Shown: positions 7,183 through 14,309, numbered from the stretch's first letter. The stretch: DNA of 17,403 nucleotides from JBBQAA01 sp038254195 (GCA_038254195.1 JBBSGJ010000031.1:1-17403), one strand, 5' to 3'. Translations and numbers: made by a program. Notes: a model not told the origin generated them from the letters alone.

Positions 7183-9267
7183 TTGACCGCGAGCATCGCC
7201 CGGATCGAGCCGCTCACGACCGCCCGGGCGGTCCGCGGGCCCTACGACTACCGGCTCGGCGCGCTCGGGGATGGGGTGGTGGTGGGCACGCGCGTCGAGG
7301 TTCCGTTCGGGGGGCGACGGGTCCCGGGGGTGGTGACCGGCCTGGCCGAGGCCTCCGACGTGCCGCCCGAGAAGCTCGCCGAGCCCTTCGGGGTGCTGGC
7401 GCCGGGGATCCCGCCCGACCTGGTGGAGCTCGCGCTGTGGATGGCCGACGAGTACTGCTCGACGCCGGCGCGGGCGCTCGCGCTCGTCGCGCCGCCGGCG
7501 GGCCGGGGGGCGAAGCTCGGGCTCGTCGCCGTGAGGACGGGAAAGCCCGCGCAGGGAAGGCTCACGCCGGCCCAGGAGGGACTGCTGACGGCGCTGGGGG
7601 GTGGCCCGCGCCGCGCGGCGGAGCTCCCGGGGGGCGCGGCGGCGCTGCGCCGGCTGGAGGCGCGCGGGCTGGTCGCGCTCGAGCGCCGTGAGCTGCCGCG
7701 ACGCCCGCCGGCCCCGTCCCTCGGCGCCGCGCCCGCCCCGGCCGCATTGACGGCCGCCCAGGCGGCGGCGCTCACGGCGCTGGAGGCCGAGAAGGCGGGG
7801 ACGTTCCTCCTGCACGGCGTCACCGGCTCGGGGAAGACCGAGGTCTACCTGCGGGCCGCGGCGCGGGCGCTCGCGCGCGACCAGGGGGTGATCGTCCTCG
7901 TGCCGGAGATCGCCCTGACCCCCCAGGCGGTGAGCCGCTTCAGCTCGCGGCTGGGCGACACGGTCGCCGTCCTGCACTCGGGCCTCCCGGACGGGGAGCG
8001 CTTCGACGAGTGGCAGCGGCTGGCCCGGGGGGAGGCGCGGGTCTGCGTGGGCCCGCGCTCGGCGGTCTTCGCTCCCGTGCGCGACCTCGGGCTCGTGGTC
8101 GTCGACGAGGAGCACGAGGGCTCCTACAAGCACGAGGGCGACCCGCGCTACGACGCGCGCACCGTCGCCGCGTGGCGGGCCGCGCGCGCGGGGGCCGCCC
8201 TGGTCGTGGGCTCGGCGACGCCGCGGCCGGAGAGCGCGCACGCCCTGCGCCGGCTCGTCCTGCCCCGCCGGGTGGACGACCGGCCGCTCCCGCCCGTCGA
8301 GATCCTCGACATGCGCGCAGCCGGCACGCCGCTGCATCCCGAGGCCCGCGCCGCCCTCAGGGACGCCCGCAAGGCGATCGTCCTGCTCAACCGTCGCGGC
8401 TGGTCGAACTTCCTGTCCTGCCGGACCTGTGGGCACGTGTGGGAGTGCCCGCAGTGCGATGTTGCGCTCGTCCTGCACCGGGCCGCGGGGCGGCTGGCCT
8501 GCCACCACTGCGGCCACGCCGAGCCGGCGCCGCGACGCTGTGAGGAGTGCGGCGGCGTGTCGGTGGCGCGCCACGGGGCGGGCACGGAGCGGCTGGAGGC
8601 GGAGCTGGGCGAGGCGCTCGACGTGCCCGTCTTCCGGCTCGACGCCGGGGTGGCCGCCGACGCGGTGCTCGGGGCCTTCGGGCGCGCGGAGACCGGCGTG
8701 CTCGTGGGGACCCAGGTCGTCGCCAAGGGCCATGACTTCCCCGACGTGGAGCTCGGGCTCGTGGTCGACGCGGACGCCACCCTGCGCTTCCCGGACTTCC
8801 GCGCCGAGGAGCGCACGTTCTCGCTCGTCACGCAGCTCGCGGGGCGGGCGGGCCGCGGCCCGCGGGGCGGCCGGGTGCTCGTGCAGACGATCGCCCCCGA
8901 GGCCCCGGCGATCGCCTTCGCCGCCCACCACGACGCCGACGGCTTCCTCGCGCTCGAGCTCGCCCGCCGGCGGGTGCTGCGCTATCCGCCGTGGGCGAGT
9001 CTCATCCGCGTGGTGTGCGGAGCGCCCGACGCGGCGACGGCGCTCGCGGCGACCGAGGCGCTGCGCGCGCGGATCGCTCCGGTCGGAGCCCAGGTTCTCG
9101 GGCCCGCGCCGCTCTTCCGCCTGCGCGGCCGGGAGCGCTCCCAGCTCGTGGTCAAGGCCGAGGACCGCCGGGCGGCGATCGCCGCCGTGGACGGCGCCGT
9201 GCGCACCGTCGCGGGGACGCGGGAGGGCCGGGCGGCGAGCATCTCGGTGGACGTCGATCCGGTCTGA
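7183..9267 (+). CDS. priA: Primosomal protein N' (PriA helicase)
   Basis: Restarts stalled replication forks by binding forked DNA and loading the replicative helicase. The 694-residue product has the N-terminal DNA-binding domain (about 1-110), Walker A GVTGSGKTE (212-220), Walker B VVDEEHEGSYK (DEEH 308-311), GSATPRPES, and helicase motifs V-VI (GTQVVAKGHDFPDVEL, QLAGRAGRG). Eight zinc-binding cysteines are visible as four CxxC pairs (413/416, 422/425, 440/443, 453/456). Some actinobacterial PriA proteins have degenerate ATPase motifs; here all look intact, so an active helicase is likely. The TTG start lies just after an in-frame TGA (7174-7176), so no earlier start exists. A GAGAGG (7175-7180) is close but only 2 nt away. 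It opens the priA-def-fmt block. Confidence 0.94.
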   Translation: MTASIARIEPLTTARAVRGPYDYRLGALGDGVVVGTRVEVPFGGRRVPGVVTGLAEASDVPPEKLAEPFGVLAPGIPPDLVELALWMADEYCSTPARALALVAPPAGRGAKLGLVAVRTGKPAQGRLTPAQEGLLTALGGGPRRAAELPGGAAALRRLEARGLVALERRELPRRPPAPSLGAAPAPAALTAAQAAALTALEAEKAGTFLLHGVTGSGKTEVYLRAAARALARDQGVIVLVPEIALTPQAVSRFSSRLGDTVAVLHSGLPDGERFDEWQRLARGEARVCVGPRSAVFAPVRDLGLVVVDEEHEGSYKHEGDPRYDARTVAAWRAARAGAALVVGSATPRPESAHALRRLVLPRRVDDRPLPPVEILDMRAAGTPLHPEARAALRDARKAIVLLNRRGWSNFLSCRTCGHVWECPQCDVALVLHRAAGRLACHHCGHAEPAPRRCEECGGVSVARHGAGTERLEAELGEALDVPVFRLDAGVAADAVLGAFGRAETGVLVGTQVVAKGHDFPDVELGLVVDADATLRFPDFRAEERTFSLVTQLAGRAGRGPRGGRVLVQTIAPEAPAIAFAAHHDADGFLALELARRRVLRYPPWASLIRVVCGAPDAATALAATEALRARIAPVGAQVLGPAPLFRLRGRERSQLVVKAEDRRAAIAAVDGAVRTVAGTREGRAASISVDVDPV

Positions 9268-9275
9268 GCCGGGCG

Positions 9276-9281
9276 TAGAGT
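9276..9281 (+). promoter_or_regulatory. -10 element of def, leaderless type
   Basis: TAGAGT lies 9 nt before the ATG of def in the 23-nt gap after priA. There is no Shine-Dalgarno sequence between them. It would allow def-fmt to be transcribed apart from priA with a leader of zero or a few bases. The hexamer matches those at tyrA and the secreted glycoside hydrolase. Confidence 0.45.
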
Positions 9282-9290
9282 CTCCTGCCG

Positions 9291-9899
9291 ATGGCCGAGA
9301 AGCAGCTCGAGCAGCCCGAGGAGGCCGAGGAGACCGAGGAGGAGCCTCCCCGCCTCGACCCGGAGACCGCCGCGCGCCGGCAGGCGGCGCTGGCGCGCAT
9401 CCGCCAGTGGGGTGACCCGTCCCTCACCACGCCCGCCCGTCCCGTCGGGGACTTCGACGAGGACCTGCGGACCGAGGTCGACGAGATGGGACAACTCATG
9501 CGGGACGCACTCGGCGTGGGACTGGCCGCCACGCAGCTCGGCCGCCTGCGGCGCCTGCTCGTCTACCGGCCCGGGCCCGAGGCCGCTGCCGTCGCCCTCG
9601 TCAACCCCCAGTTCGAGTGGCGCGGGTCAGAGGAGGAGGCCGCCGAGGAGGGGTGCCTCTCCCTCGCCGGGGTGCTGGTGGACGTCGAGCGCCCGGTGTA
9701 CGTCCGGGTGCGGGCGCGCGATGCCCGCGGCGAGCCGCTGCTCATCGAGGCCTCGGGCTTCGAGGCCCGGGTGATCCAGCACGAGATGGACCACCTCGAC
9801 GGGGTGCTCATCCTCGACCGCATCCCACGCCCGGCCCGCAAGGAGGCCCTCCGCGCCCTGCGCGAGACCACGCTGGCTCATGAGAGCCGCGCCGCTTGA
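9291..9899 (+). CDS. def: Peptide deformylase with acidic N-terminal extension
   Basis: Removes the formyl group from the N-terminal formyl-Met of new proteins; a metalloenzyme acting at the ribosome exit. The three family motifs are complete: GVGLAATQ (75-82), EGCLS (120-124, metal ligand Cys122) and QHEMDH (163-168, ligands His164 and His168, catalytic Glu165). The catalytic domain begins around residue 35 (ARIRQWGDPSL). The first 30 or so residues are an unusual Glu/Gln-rich stretch with no counterpart in the common 150-190 residue enzymes; the total is 202. The ATG is preceded by TAGAGT, supporting this start rather than a shorter one. The stop overlaps the fmt start (TTGA), pairing the deformylase with the formyltransferase as in most bacteria. 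Confidence 0.94.
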   Translation: MAEKQLEQPEEAEETEEEPPRLDPETAARRQAALARIRQWGDPSLTTPARPVGDFDEDLRTEVDEMGQLMRDALGVGLAATQLGRLRRLLVYRPGPEAAAVALVNPQFEWRGSEEEAAEEGCLSLAGVLVDVERPVYVRVRARDARGEPLLIEASGFEARVIQHEMDHLDGVLILDRIPRPARKEALRALRETTLAHESRAA

Positions 9900-10759
9900 G
9901 GACCGTCTTCCTCGGCACGTCGGATTTCGCGGTCACGGTTCTCGACGCCCTGGTGGCCTCGGCGCACGCGGTGGCGCTGGTGGTCACGCGCCCCGCTCGG
10001 CCGCGGGGCCGGGGCCGACGGCTCGCCCCGCCGCCCGTGGCCGACGCCGCCCGCGAGCACGGGATCGAGGTGCTCGCGCCCGAGCGTCTCGACGCGGCGG
10101 CCGACGCGATCGCCGCCGCCCGTCCGGACGCGCTCTCGTTGTGCGCCTACGGCGCGATCGTCCGCGAGCCCCTGCTCTCGGCGTGGGAGATCTTCAACGT
10201 CCATCCCTCGCTGCTGCCGCGCTGGCGGGGAGCGGCGCCCGTGGAGCGCGCGCTCCTCGCGGGCGACGAGGAGACGGGGGTGTCGATCATGCGCCTCGTC
10301 GCCGAGCTCGACGCCGGGCCCGTCGCCCTCGCGGGCCACGAGGCGATCGGCCCGCAGGACACCTACGGGACGCTCTCACCGCGGCTCGCGACGCTCGGGG
10401 GCGAGCTGCTCGTCCGGGCGCTGGCGGAGCGCCCGGCGTGGCGCGAGCAGCTCTCCGATGGGGTGGCCTACGCCGAGAAGATCGGGGCGGAGGACCGCGA
10501 GCTACGCCCGGCCGAGGAGGACGCCGCGGCACTCGACCGGCGCGTCCGCGCGCTCACGCCGCACATCGGCGCGTGGGTCGCGCTCGACGGCGAGCGCCTC
10601 GGCGTCCGCGCCGCCCGCCCCGCGCCGGCCGGCCCCGCGCCGGGGGAGCTCGACGGGGCGCGACTCGGCACGACCGACGGCGCCCTGGACCTGCTCGAGG
10701 TCCAGCCGCCCGGTAAGCGCCCGATGGCCGCCGCCGACTGGCTGCGCGGCCGGCGCTAG
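9896..10759 (+). CDS. fmt: Methionyl-tRNA formyltransferase
   Basis: Formylates initiator Met-tRNA using 10-formyltetrahydrofolate. The 287-residue product starts with the family signature FLGTSDFAVTVL and carries the catalytic triad: Asn101 and His103 in FNVHPSLLPRWRGAAPV and Asp139 in ELDAGPV. The C-terminal tRNA-binding domain is present (about 195-287; GVAYAEKI onward) but compact; the whole protein is shorter than the common 310-320. The tRNA-acceptor loop region reads RPARPRGRGRRL where many homologues have a DRPAGRGKKL-type segment. The TTG start is fixed by the 4-bp TTGA overlap with def and by the immediate strand beginning RTVFLG. Translational coupling to def is likely. Confidence 0.94.
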   Translation: MRTVFLGTSDFAVTVLDALVASAHAVALVVTRPARPRGRGRRLAPPPVADAAREHGIEVLAPERLDAAADAIAAARPDALSLCAYGAIVREPLLSAWEIFNVHPSLLPRWRGAAPVERALLAGDEETGVSIMRLVAELDAGPVALAGHEAIGPQDTYGTLSPRLATLGGELLVRALAERPAWREQLSDGVAYAEKIGAEDRELRPAEEDAAALDRRVRALTPHIGAWVALDGERLGVRAARPAPAGPAPGELDGARLGTTDGALDLLEVQPPGKRPMAAADWLRGRR

Positions 10760-10768
10760 AACTCCCCC

Positions 10769-11037
10769 ATGGCGCACTCCTACGACCGACGAGATGCCCA
10801 CCCCCCGGCCCTCGGGGGGGCGAGCTCGCTCCTCGTGGCCTTCGTCGAGGACGTCGACGAGCACTGCGCCCGGGCGCAGGCCGCGGGCGCCACGATCCCA
10901 TGGAGCCCGAGGACCGGCCGTGGGGGCTGCGCCAGTACATCGCCCAAGACCTCGACGGCCACCGCTGGGAGTTCTCGCAGTTCCTCCGCGACGTCCCCGC
11001 CGCCGAGTGGGGCGCGACGCTCGCCGAGCCGGGCTAG
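10769..11037 (+). pseudogene. Broken VOC (glyoxalase-like) protein remnant
   Basis: Two pieces of one VOC-family protein lie in different frames. The first (10769 to about 10897) reads HPPALGGASSLLVAFVEDVDEHCARAQAAGATI, quoted here only by its landmarks: LVAFVEDVDEHCARA then AAGATI. The second, from about 10900 to the TAG at 11035, gives MEPEDRPWGLRQYIAQDLDG, HRWEFSQFL and an end at LAEPG, the usual VOC C-terminal half. A single missing base (or two extra) between 10895 and 10900 explains the shift. The N-terminal half of such proteins, with the first metal-ligand His, is also absent because fmt ends only 9 nt upstream. Thus it is truncated and frameshifted: a real pseudogene or a sequencing error. 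It lies tail to tail with an intact VOC gene. Confidence 0.72.
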
Positions 11038-11047
11038 GGCCCCACTT

Positions 11048-11060
11048 CCGCGCAGCGCGG
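11048..11060. terminator. Small hairpin between convergent VOC genes
   Basis: CCGCG (11048-11052), a 3-nt loop CAG, and CGCGG (11056-11060) form a short perfect stem in the 27-nt gap between the broken and the intact VOC gene, which converge. It has no T-tract on either side and only 5 bp. It could act as a weak bidirectional terminator; the case rests on location. Confidence 0.25.
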
Positions 11061-11064
11061 CGGT

Positions 11065-11415
11065 TCAGTACGTGAAGAGCTCGACCCGGTAGCCGTCGGG
11101 GTCGGTCACCTGCACGCGGACGAAGCCGCCGTCGTCCTGCCATTCGGTCTCGGGTACCCCCGCGGCGCGCAGACGCGCTCGCCCGGTACGCACGAGATCC
11201 CCGGCCTTCACCCGGTAGCCGAAGTGGTTCGTCCGGGGAAGGTGCGCGGCCGGCGGCGCGCCCTCGGAGAGGGCCAGGAGGGACCCGTCCTCGTCGGCGA
11301 GGATGAGCAGATGCGCATCGTCGTGGACTCGGGCGGTGAGGCCGAAGTGCGCGCCGTAGAACGCGGCGGAGCGCTCCCGGTCGCTCACGGTCAGCGCGAC
11401 GTGGTTGAGCGGCAT
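11065..11415 (-). CDS. VOC family protein (glyoxalase/dioxygenase superfamily)
   Basis: A single-domain metalloenzyme of the vicinal oxygen chelate superfamily; the substrate cannot be told. The 116 residues show both beta-alpha-beta-beta-beta modules: LNHVALTVSDRERSAAFYGAHFGL at the N terminus (landmarks NHVALTVSD, His5 as probable metal ligand) and a second module from about residue 62 (NHFGYRV) to VTDPDGYRVELF, whose Glu is the usual last ligand. The ending DPDGYRVELF is typical of glyoxalase I and fosfomycin-resistance-like proteins, but no fosfomycin-specific K+ loop is apparent. The ATG start is supported by a TACGGT hexamer 7 nt upstream. It is transcribed alone, divergently from rsmB, across a gap containing a 13-bp inverted repeat. 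Confidence 0.87.
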   Translation of the reverse strand: MPLNHVALTVSDRERSAAFYGAHFGLTARVHDDAHLLILADEDGSLLALSEGAPPAAHLPRTNHFGYRVKAGDLVRTGRARLRAAGVPETEWQDDGGFVRVQVTDPDGYRVELFTY

Positions 11416-12702
11416 GGGCCAGACCGTAGGCGCTCGGAAGTCGCCGAGTGGCGATCCGGCGACGCATACGGTGGGTGGATCGCCACTCGCCCCCGTGATC
11501 CGGCTCGCGCTGTCGCGCTGCGCGTCGTACGGCGCGTCGCCGAGGAGGGCGCCTACGCCGACCGGGCACTCCACGCCGAGGCGCGCCGGGCGGGCCTGGC
11601 GGGGCGGGACCTCGCCTTCGCGACCCGGCTCGCCTACGGAGCGGTCCAGCGACGGCGGACGCTCGACGCATGGGCCGAGGAGCTGGCCGGCCGGCCCGTC
11701 GCGCGCCTCGAGCCGGTCGTGCGGGCGGCGGTCGAGCTCGGTCTGCTCCAGGTCGGCTTCCTCGACGGCGTCGCGCCCCACGCCGCCGTCCACGAGACGG
11801 TCGAGCTCGTCAAGGGCGACTCGCCGCGCGGGGCGAAGCTCCTCAACGCCGTGCTGCGCCGGGCGGCCCGCGAGGGGAGGCCCGAGCTCGGAGACGGCAC
11901 CGCGCGCGAGGCGGCGCTCGCCCATTCCGTCCCGGACTGGCTCGCCGAGCTCTGGTTCGAGCAGCTCGGTCCGGAGGAGGCGCGGGCGCTCCTGCGCACG
12001 GTCAACGAGCCCCCCGAGCAGGCCCTGCGCGTCAACCCGCTGCGCCCGCTCGATCTCTCCGGCATCCCGGCCCATCCCGACCCCGACCTGCCCGAGGCGC
12101 TCGTGCTCGACGGGCCGTGGGACGCGTGGGCGTCCGCCGAGTGGCAGCACGGCGCGGTCTTCCCCCAGTCCCGGGCCTCGATGCGCGTGGCCCGCACGCT
12201 CGCGCCCCGGCCCGGGGAGCGCGTGCTCGACCTCTGCGCCGCGCCCGGCGGCAAGACGACGCACCTCGCGGCGCTCATGGGCGACGCGGGCGAGGTCGTG
12301 GCCGTGGAGCACAACCCCTCCCGGGCGCGCGCACTGCGGGAGACCGTCGCGCGGGCCGGGGCGACGTGCGTCCGCATCCTCGAGGCCGATGCGCGCGACC
12401 AGGTCGTCGGAGCCGGTTTCGACCGCGTGCTCGTCGACCCGCCGTGCACGGGACTCGGCACCCTGGGCTCCCGGCCCGACCTGCGCTGGCGCGCCGATCC
12501 CGCGCGGATCGGGGAGCTGGCCGCCCTGCAGGACGAGATCCTCCGCGCCGGGGAGCGCGCCCTGGCTCCCGGCGGGACGCTCGTCTACTCCGTCTGCACG
12601 CTCTCGCGCGCCGAGGAGCCCGAGCGCCCCTGGGCGTCCACGCGGCGCATCCTCCCGCACCGCGATCAGACCGAGGGGTTCTTCGTCGGCTGCCTGGCCT
12701 AG
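11401..12702 (+). CDS. rsmB: 16S rRNA (cytosine-C5)-methyltransferase RsmB; start uncertain
   Basis: Methylates C967 (E. coli numbering) of 16S rRNA using SAM. Family similarity begins at about 11497 (RDPARAVALRVV) with a NusB-like RNA-binding domain, followed by the Rossmann domain: VLDLCAAPGGKTTHL (SAM motif I), DRVLVDPPCTGLGTL (motif IV, PPC cysteine) and YSVCTLSRAEEP (motif VI, with the cysteine of the catalytic position). It ends GFFVGCLA, as the family does. The coordinate used is the nearest canonical in-frame start, GTG 11401, which overlaps the divergent VOC gene by 15 bp and adds an unconserved N terminus. No ATG, GTG or TTG lies in frame between it and the conserved part; ATC at 11479, 6 nt after TACGGT (11467-11472), or a one-base error near 11490 are alternatives. 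Its stop TAG forms part of the next promoter. Confidence 0.88.
   Translation: MVERHGPDRRRSEVAEWRSGDAYGGWIATRPRDPARAVALRVVRRVAEEGAYADRALHAEARRAGLAGRDLAFATRLAYGAVQRRRTLDAWAEELAGRPVARLEPVVRAAVELGLLQVGFLDGVAPHAAVHETVELVKGDSPRGAKLLNAVLRRAAREGRPELGDGTAREAALAHSVPDWLAELWFEQLGPEEARALLRTVNEPPEQALRVNPLRPLDLSGIPAHPDPDLPEALVLDGPWDAWASAEWQHGAVFPQSRASMRVARTLAPRPGERVLDLCAAPGGKTTHLAALMGDAGEVVAVEHNPSRARALRETVARAGATCVRILEADARDQVVGAGFDRVLVDPPCTGLGTLGSRPDLRWRADPARIGELAALQDEILRAGERALAPGGTLVYSVCTLSRAEEPERPWASTRRILPHRDQTEGFFVGCLA
11423..11428 (-). promoter_or_regulatory. -10 element of VOC gene, leaderless type
   Basis: Read on the minus strand the hexamer is TACGGT, exactly 7 nt before the ATG of the VOC gene at 11415. 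No Shine-Dalgarno sequence is present. Spacing and sequence match the other TANNNT sites in this window. Confidence 0.5.
11445..11489. repeat. Perfect 13-bp inverted repeat between VOC gene and rsmB
   Basis: CGAGTGGCGATCC at 11445-11457 and its exact reverse complement GGATCGCCACTCG at 11477-11489 are separated by 19 nt. Arm-to-arm distance is 32 bp, close to three helical turns, so two protein dimers could bind the same face. A nested small palindrome TCGCC-GAGT-GGCGA sits at 11441-11454. A TACGGT hexamer (11467-11472) lies in the loop. It could be an operator governing the divergent genes or an RNA stem at the start of rsmB mRNA. Confidence 0.6.
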
Positions 12703-12705
12703 GCT
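12700..12705 (+). promoter_or_regulatory. -10 element of zinc-ribbon gene, leaderless type
   Basis: TAGGCT begins with the TAG stop of rsmB and ends 8 nt before the GTG of the zinc-ribbon gene. There is no Shine-Dalgarno sequence. Because its first three bases are a stop codon, chance occurrence is less unlikely than at the other sites, so confidence is lower. Confidence 0.35.
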
Positions 12706-12713
12706 TCGCCCGA

Positions 12714-12941
12714 GTGGCCGACCCCGTCTGGAGCCCCGGGCCACCGTGTCCGAGCTGCCGCGAGCCGTGGCTGCGGCCCACGAACATGCCGGGGCGCTAC
12801 CGCTGCGTGAACTGCCTCGGGCGCTTCGAGCTCGTCTCCGTGTGCCCGAACTGCGGCGAGCACTCGACGATCGTCAGAATGTCCTCCACGGCGATCATGA
12901 CCTGCAACCATTGCCAGGGCTCCATGCTCCAGACCGTATGA
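12714..12941 (+). CDS. Small double zinc-ribbon protein
   Basis: A 75-residue protein with four CxxC knuckles in order: CPSC (12-15), CVNC, CPNC and CNHC, which pair into two zinc ribbons. The layout, with a GRYRCVNC and a SVCPNC followed by a TCNHCQ, resembles the E. coli YfgJ-type zinc-ribbon family (PF07191) as I recall it; the function of that family is unknown. Cytosolic, no membrane segment. The start is GTG 12714, 11 nt after the rsmB stop, and a TAGGCT hexamer lies 8 nt upstream. The stop overlaps the rpe start (ATGA), so it is translated together with rpe. Placement between a rRNA methyltransferase and rpe suggests, weakly, an RNA- or ribosome-linked task. Confidence 0.8.
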   Translation: MADPVWSPGPPCPSCREPWLRPTNMPGRYRCVNCLGRFELVSVCPNCGEHSTIVRMSSTAIMTCNHCQGSMLQTV

Positions 12942-13594
12942 CCGAGCTCGCCGCCTCCATCCTCGCCGCCCACCCGGCCCGGCTCGAGGGCGAGGTCGCC
13001 ACGGTCCTGGACGCCGGTGCCCGCTGGATCCACGTCGACGTCATGGACGGGCACTTCGTCCCCGCCCTCTCGATGGGGCCGCAGATCGTCAAGGGGCTCG
13101 CCGACCAGGTGCACGACGCCGGCGCGGTTCTCGACGTCCACCTGATGATCGAGCGCCCCGAGCGCCACGTGGAGGCCTTCGCGGAGGCGGGGGCGGACGT
13201 GATCACCGTCCACGTCGAGGCCACTCCGCACGCTCACTACGCCCTCCAGGCCATCGGCGCGGCGGGCTGCCGCCCCGGCCTCGCCCTCTGCCCGGCCACG
13301 CCGGCCGAGGCGGTGTCCGAGCTGCTCGACCTCATCGGCCTCGTCCTGTGCATGACGGTGAACCCGGGGTGGGGCGGCCAGCCCTTCATCCCGCACTCGC
13401 TGGACAAGCTCCGGCGCCTGCGCGAGCTCATCGGCCCCGAGCTCCCGCTCGAGGTGGACGGCGGCATCGACGCCGAGACGGCCGGTCCGTGCGCCGCCGC
13501 GGGCGCGACGCACTTCGTGGCCGGGACGGCGGTCTTCGGATCCGATGACGCCGCCGGGGCGGTCCGGGCGATCCTCGCCGCGGCCGGCGAGTGA
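12938..13594 (+). CDS. rpe: Ribulose-phosphate 3-epimerase
   Basis: Interconverts D-ribulose 5-phosphate and D-xylulose 5-phosphate in the pentose phosphate pathway. The 218-residue TIM barrel has all family signatures: SIL (7-9), HVDVMDGHFVP (32-42, metal ligand His32 and catalytic Asp34), DVHLM (66-70, ligand His68), MTVNPGWGGQPF (139-150) and LEVDGGI (171-177, catalytic Asp174), then VAGTAVF at the phosphate-binding loop. Full length and intact. The ATG overlaps the zinc-ribbon stop (ATGA), and its own stop overlaps the GTG of a decayed glycoside hydrolase (GTGA). The chain rsmB, zinc ribbon, rpe is a familiar actinobacterial order after priA-def-fmt. Confidence 0.96.
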   Translation: MTELAASILAAHPARLEGEVATVLDAGARWIHVDVMDGHFVPALSMGPQIVKGLADQVHDAGAVLDVHLMIERPERHVEAFAEAGADVITVHVEATPHAHYALQAIGAAGCRPGLALCPATPAEAVSELLDLIGLVLCMTVNPGWGGQPFIPHSLDKLRRLRELIGPELPLEVDGGIDAETAGPCAAAGATHFVAGTAVFGSDDAAGAVRAILAAAGE

Positions 13595-14291
13595 TCTGGC
13601 CGCCCGACCTCACGGTCCGCTGCGCCAAGTGCCGCCCCGACTTCCGCAGGTTCGACCGGATCGTCCTCGGCACCGCCCGGCGCCGGATCTCCGTCCTGCC
13701 CGTGGTGCTCGGAGCGCCGGCCTACCTCGCCGAGAACCCGGATGACGAAGTCGTTCTGCCGCGCGACGCGGCGGACCTGGGCGCGTTCCTGCGCCTGGCC
13801 GTCCGGCGCTACGGCCCGGACGGGGTGCTCTGGCAGCAGCACCCGGAGGTCATCCCGGTCCCCATCCGCACCTGGCAGGTCTGGAACGAGCCCGATCACG
13901 AGCTCTACATGCCCCACACGCAGAACTGGCCCGCGCGCTACGTGGAGCTGCTCAAGGCCGCCGCCCAGGGCATCCGGGCCGAGGACACGGGCGCCAAGGT
14001 CATGCTGGCGGGCTTCGCCGGCCAGGCGCGCGGGGGCACACGCGACTGCCCTTGTGGTGCTCGTTCTGCCTCACCGAGCCCCAGGCGGCGAGCTCGCTGC
14101 GGAAGGTGCTCCCACTTCTGGCTCGTGAGCGCCGGCGCCTGGTCATCTCGGGCGTCTACGTCTACACGTGGATATCGGCCTACCAGCACGGGTTGTGGGA
14201 CTACGCGGGCCTGCGCGTCTACCGGCGCGGTCGGGTGACCTCCGCTCCCTCCTATTTCGCCTTCCTGGCCGCGCTGCGCTCGCTGCGCTGA
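13591..14291 (+). pseudogene. Decayed secreted-type glycoside hydrolase remnant
   Basis: A clan GH-A-like glycosidase in pieces. The first frame, from GTG 13591, gives FRRFDRIVLGTARRRISVLP, then RTWQVWNEPDHELY, whose NEP Glu (residue 100) is the usual acid/base, and AKVMLAGFAG. Around 14030 the reading passes to another frame: TRLPLWCSFCLTEPQ, ARERRRLVISGVYVYTWISA and DYAGLRVYRRGRVTSAPSY, ending at TGA 14289. Relatives have a signal peptide and roughly 100 residues before the first piece, and many more residues (usually with an HPY motif) between the pieces; the stretch after LTE, the likely nucleophile, is also short. So at least the N terminus and one or two internal segments are missing. 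The first frame overlaps rpe by GTGA, so a truncated peptide could still be made. Either gene decay or assembly deletion. Confidence 0.7.
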
Positions 14292-14309
14292 GGGTTTCTC
14301 TGGGGGGCG

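Noticed and set aside
6733..8931. 732-codon minus-strand open frame opposite priA
   Set aside because: It has Arg/Gly/Asp-rich shadow composition and overlaps PriA, whose helicase and zinc motifs are complete.
10757..10762. TAGAAC before the broken VOC gene as another leaderless -10
   Set aside because: The last base is C rather than T, it is only 6 nt from the ATG, and it begins with the fmt stop codon.
11477..11489. Terminal inverted repeats of an insertion sequence at the VOC/rsmB gap
   Set aside because: Only 19 nt lie between the arms, there is no transposase and no target duplication was visible.
14260..14291. Direct repeat CGCTGCGCT near the end of the hydrolase remnant
   Set aside because: It encodes a Leu-Arg run in frame and is explained by codon usage.
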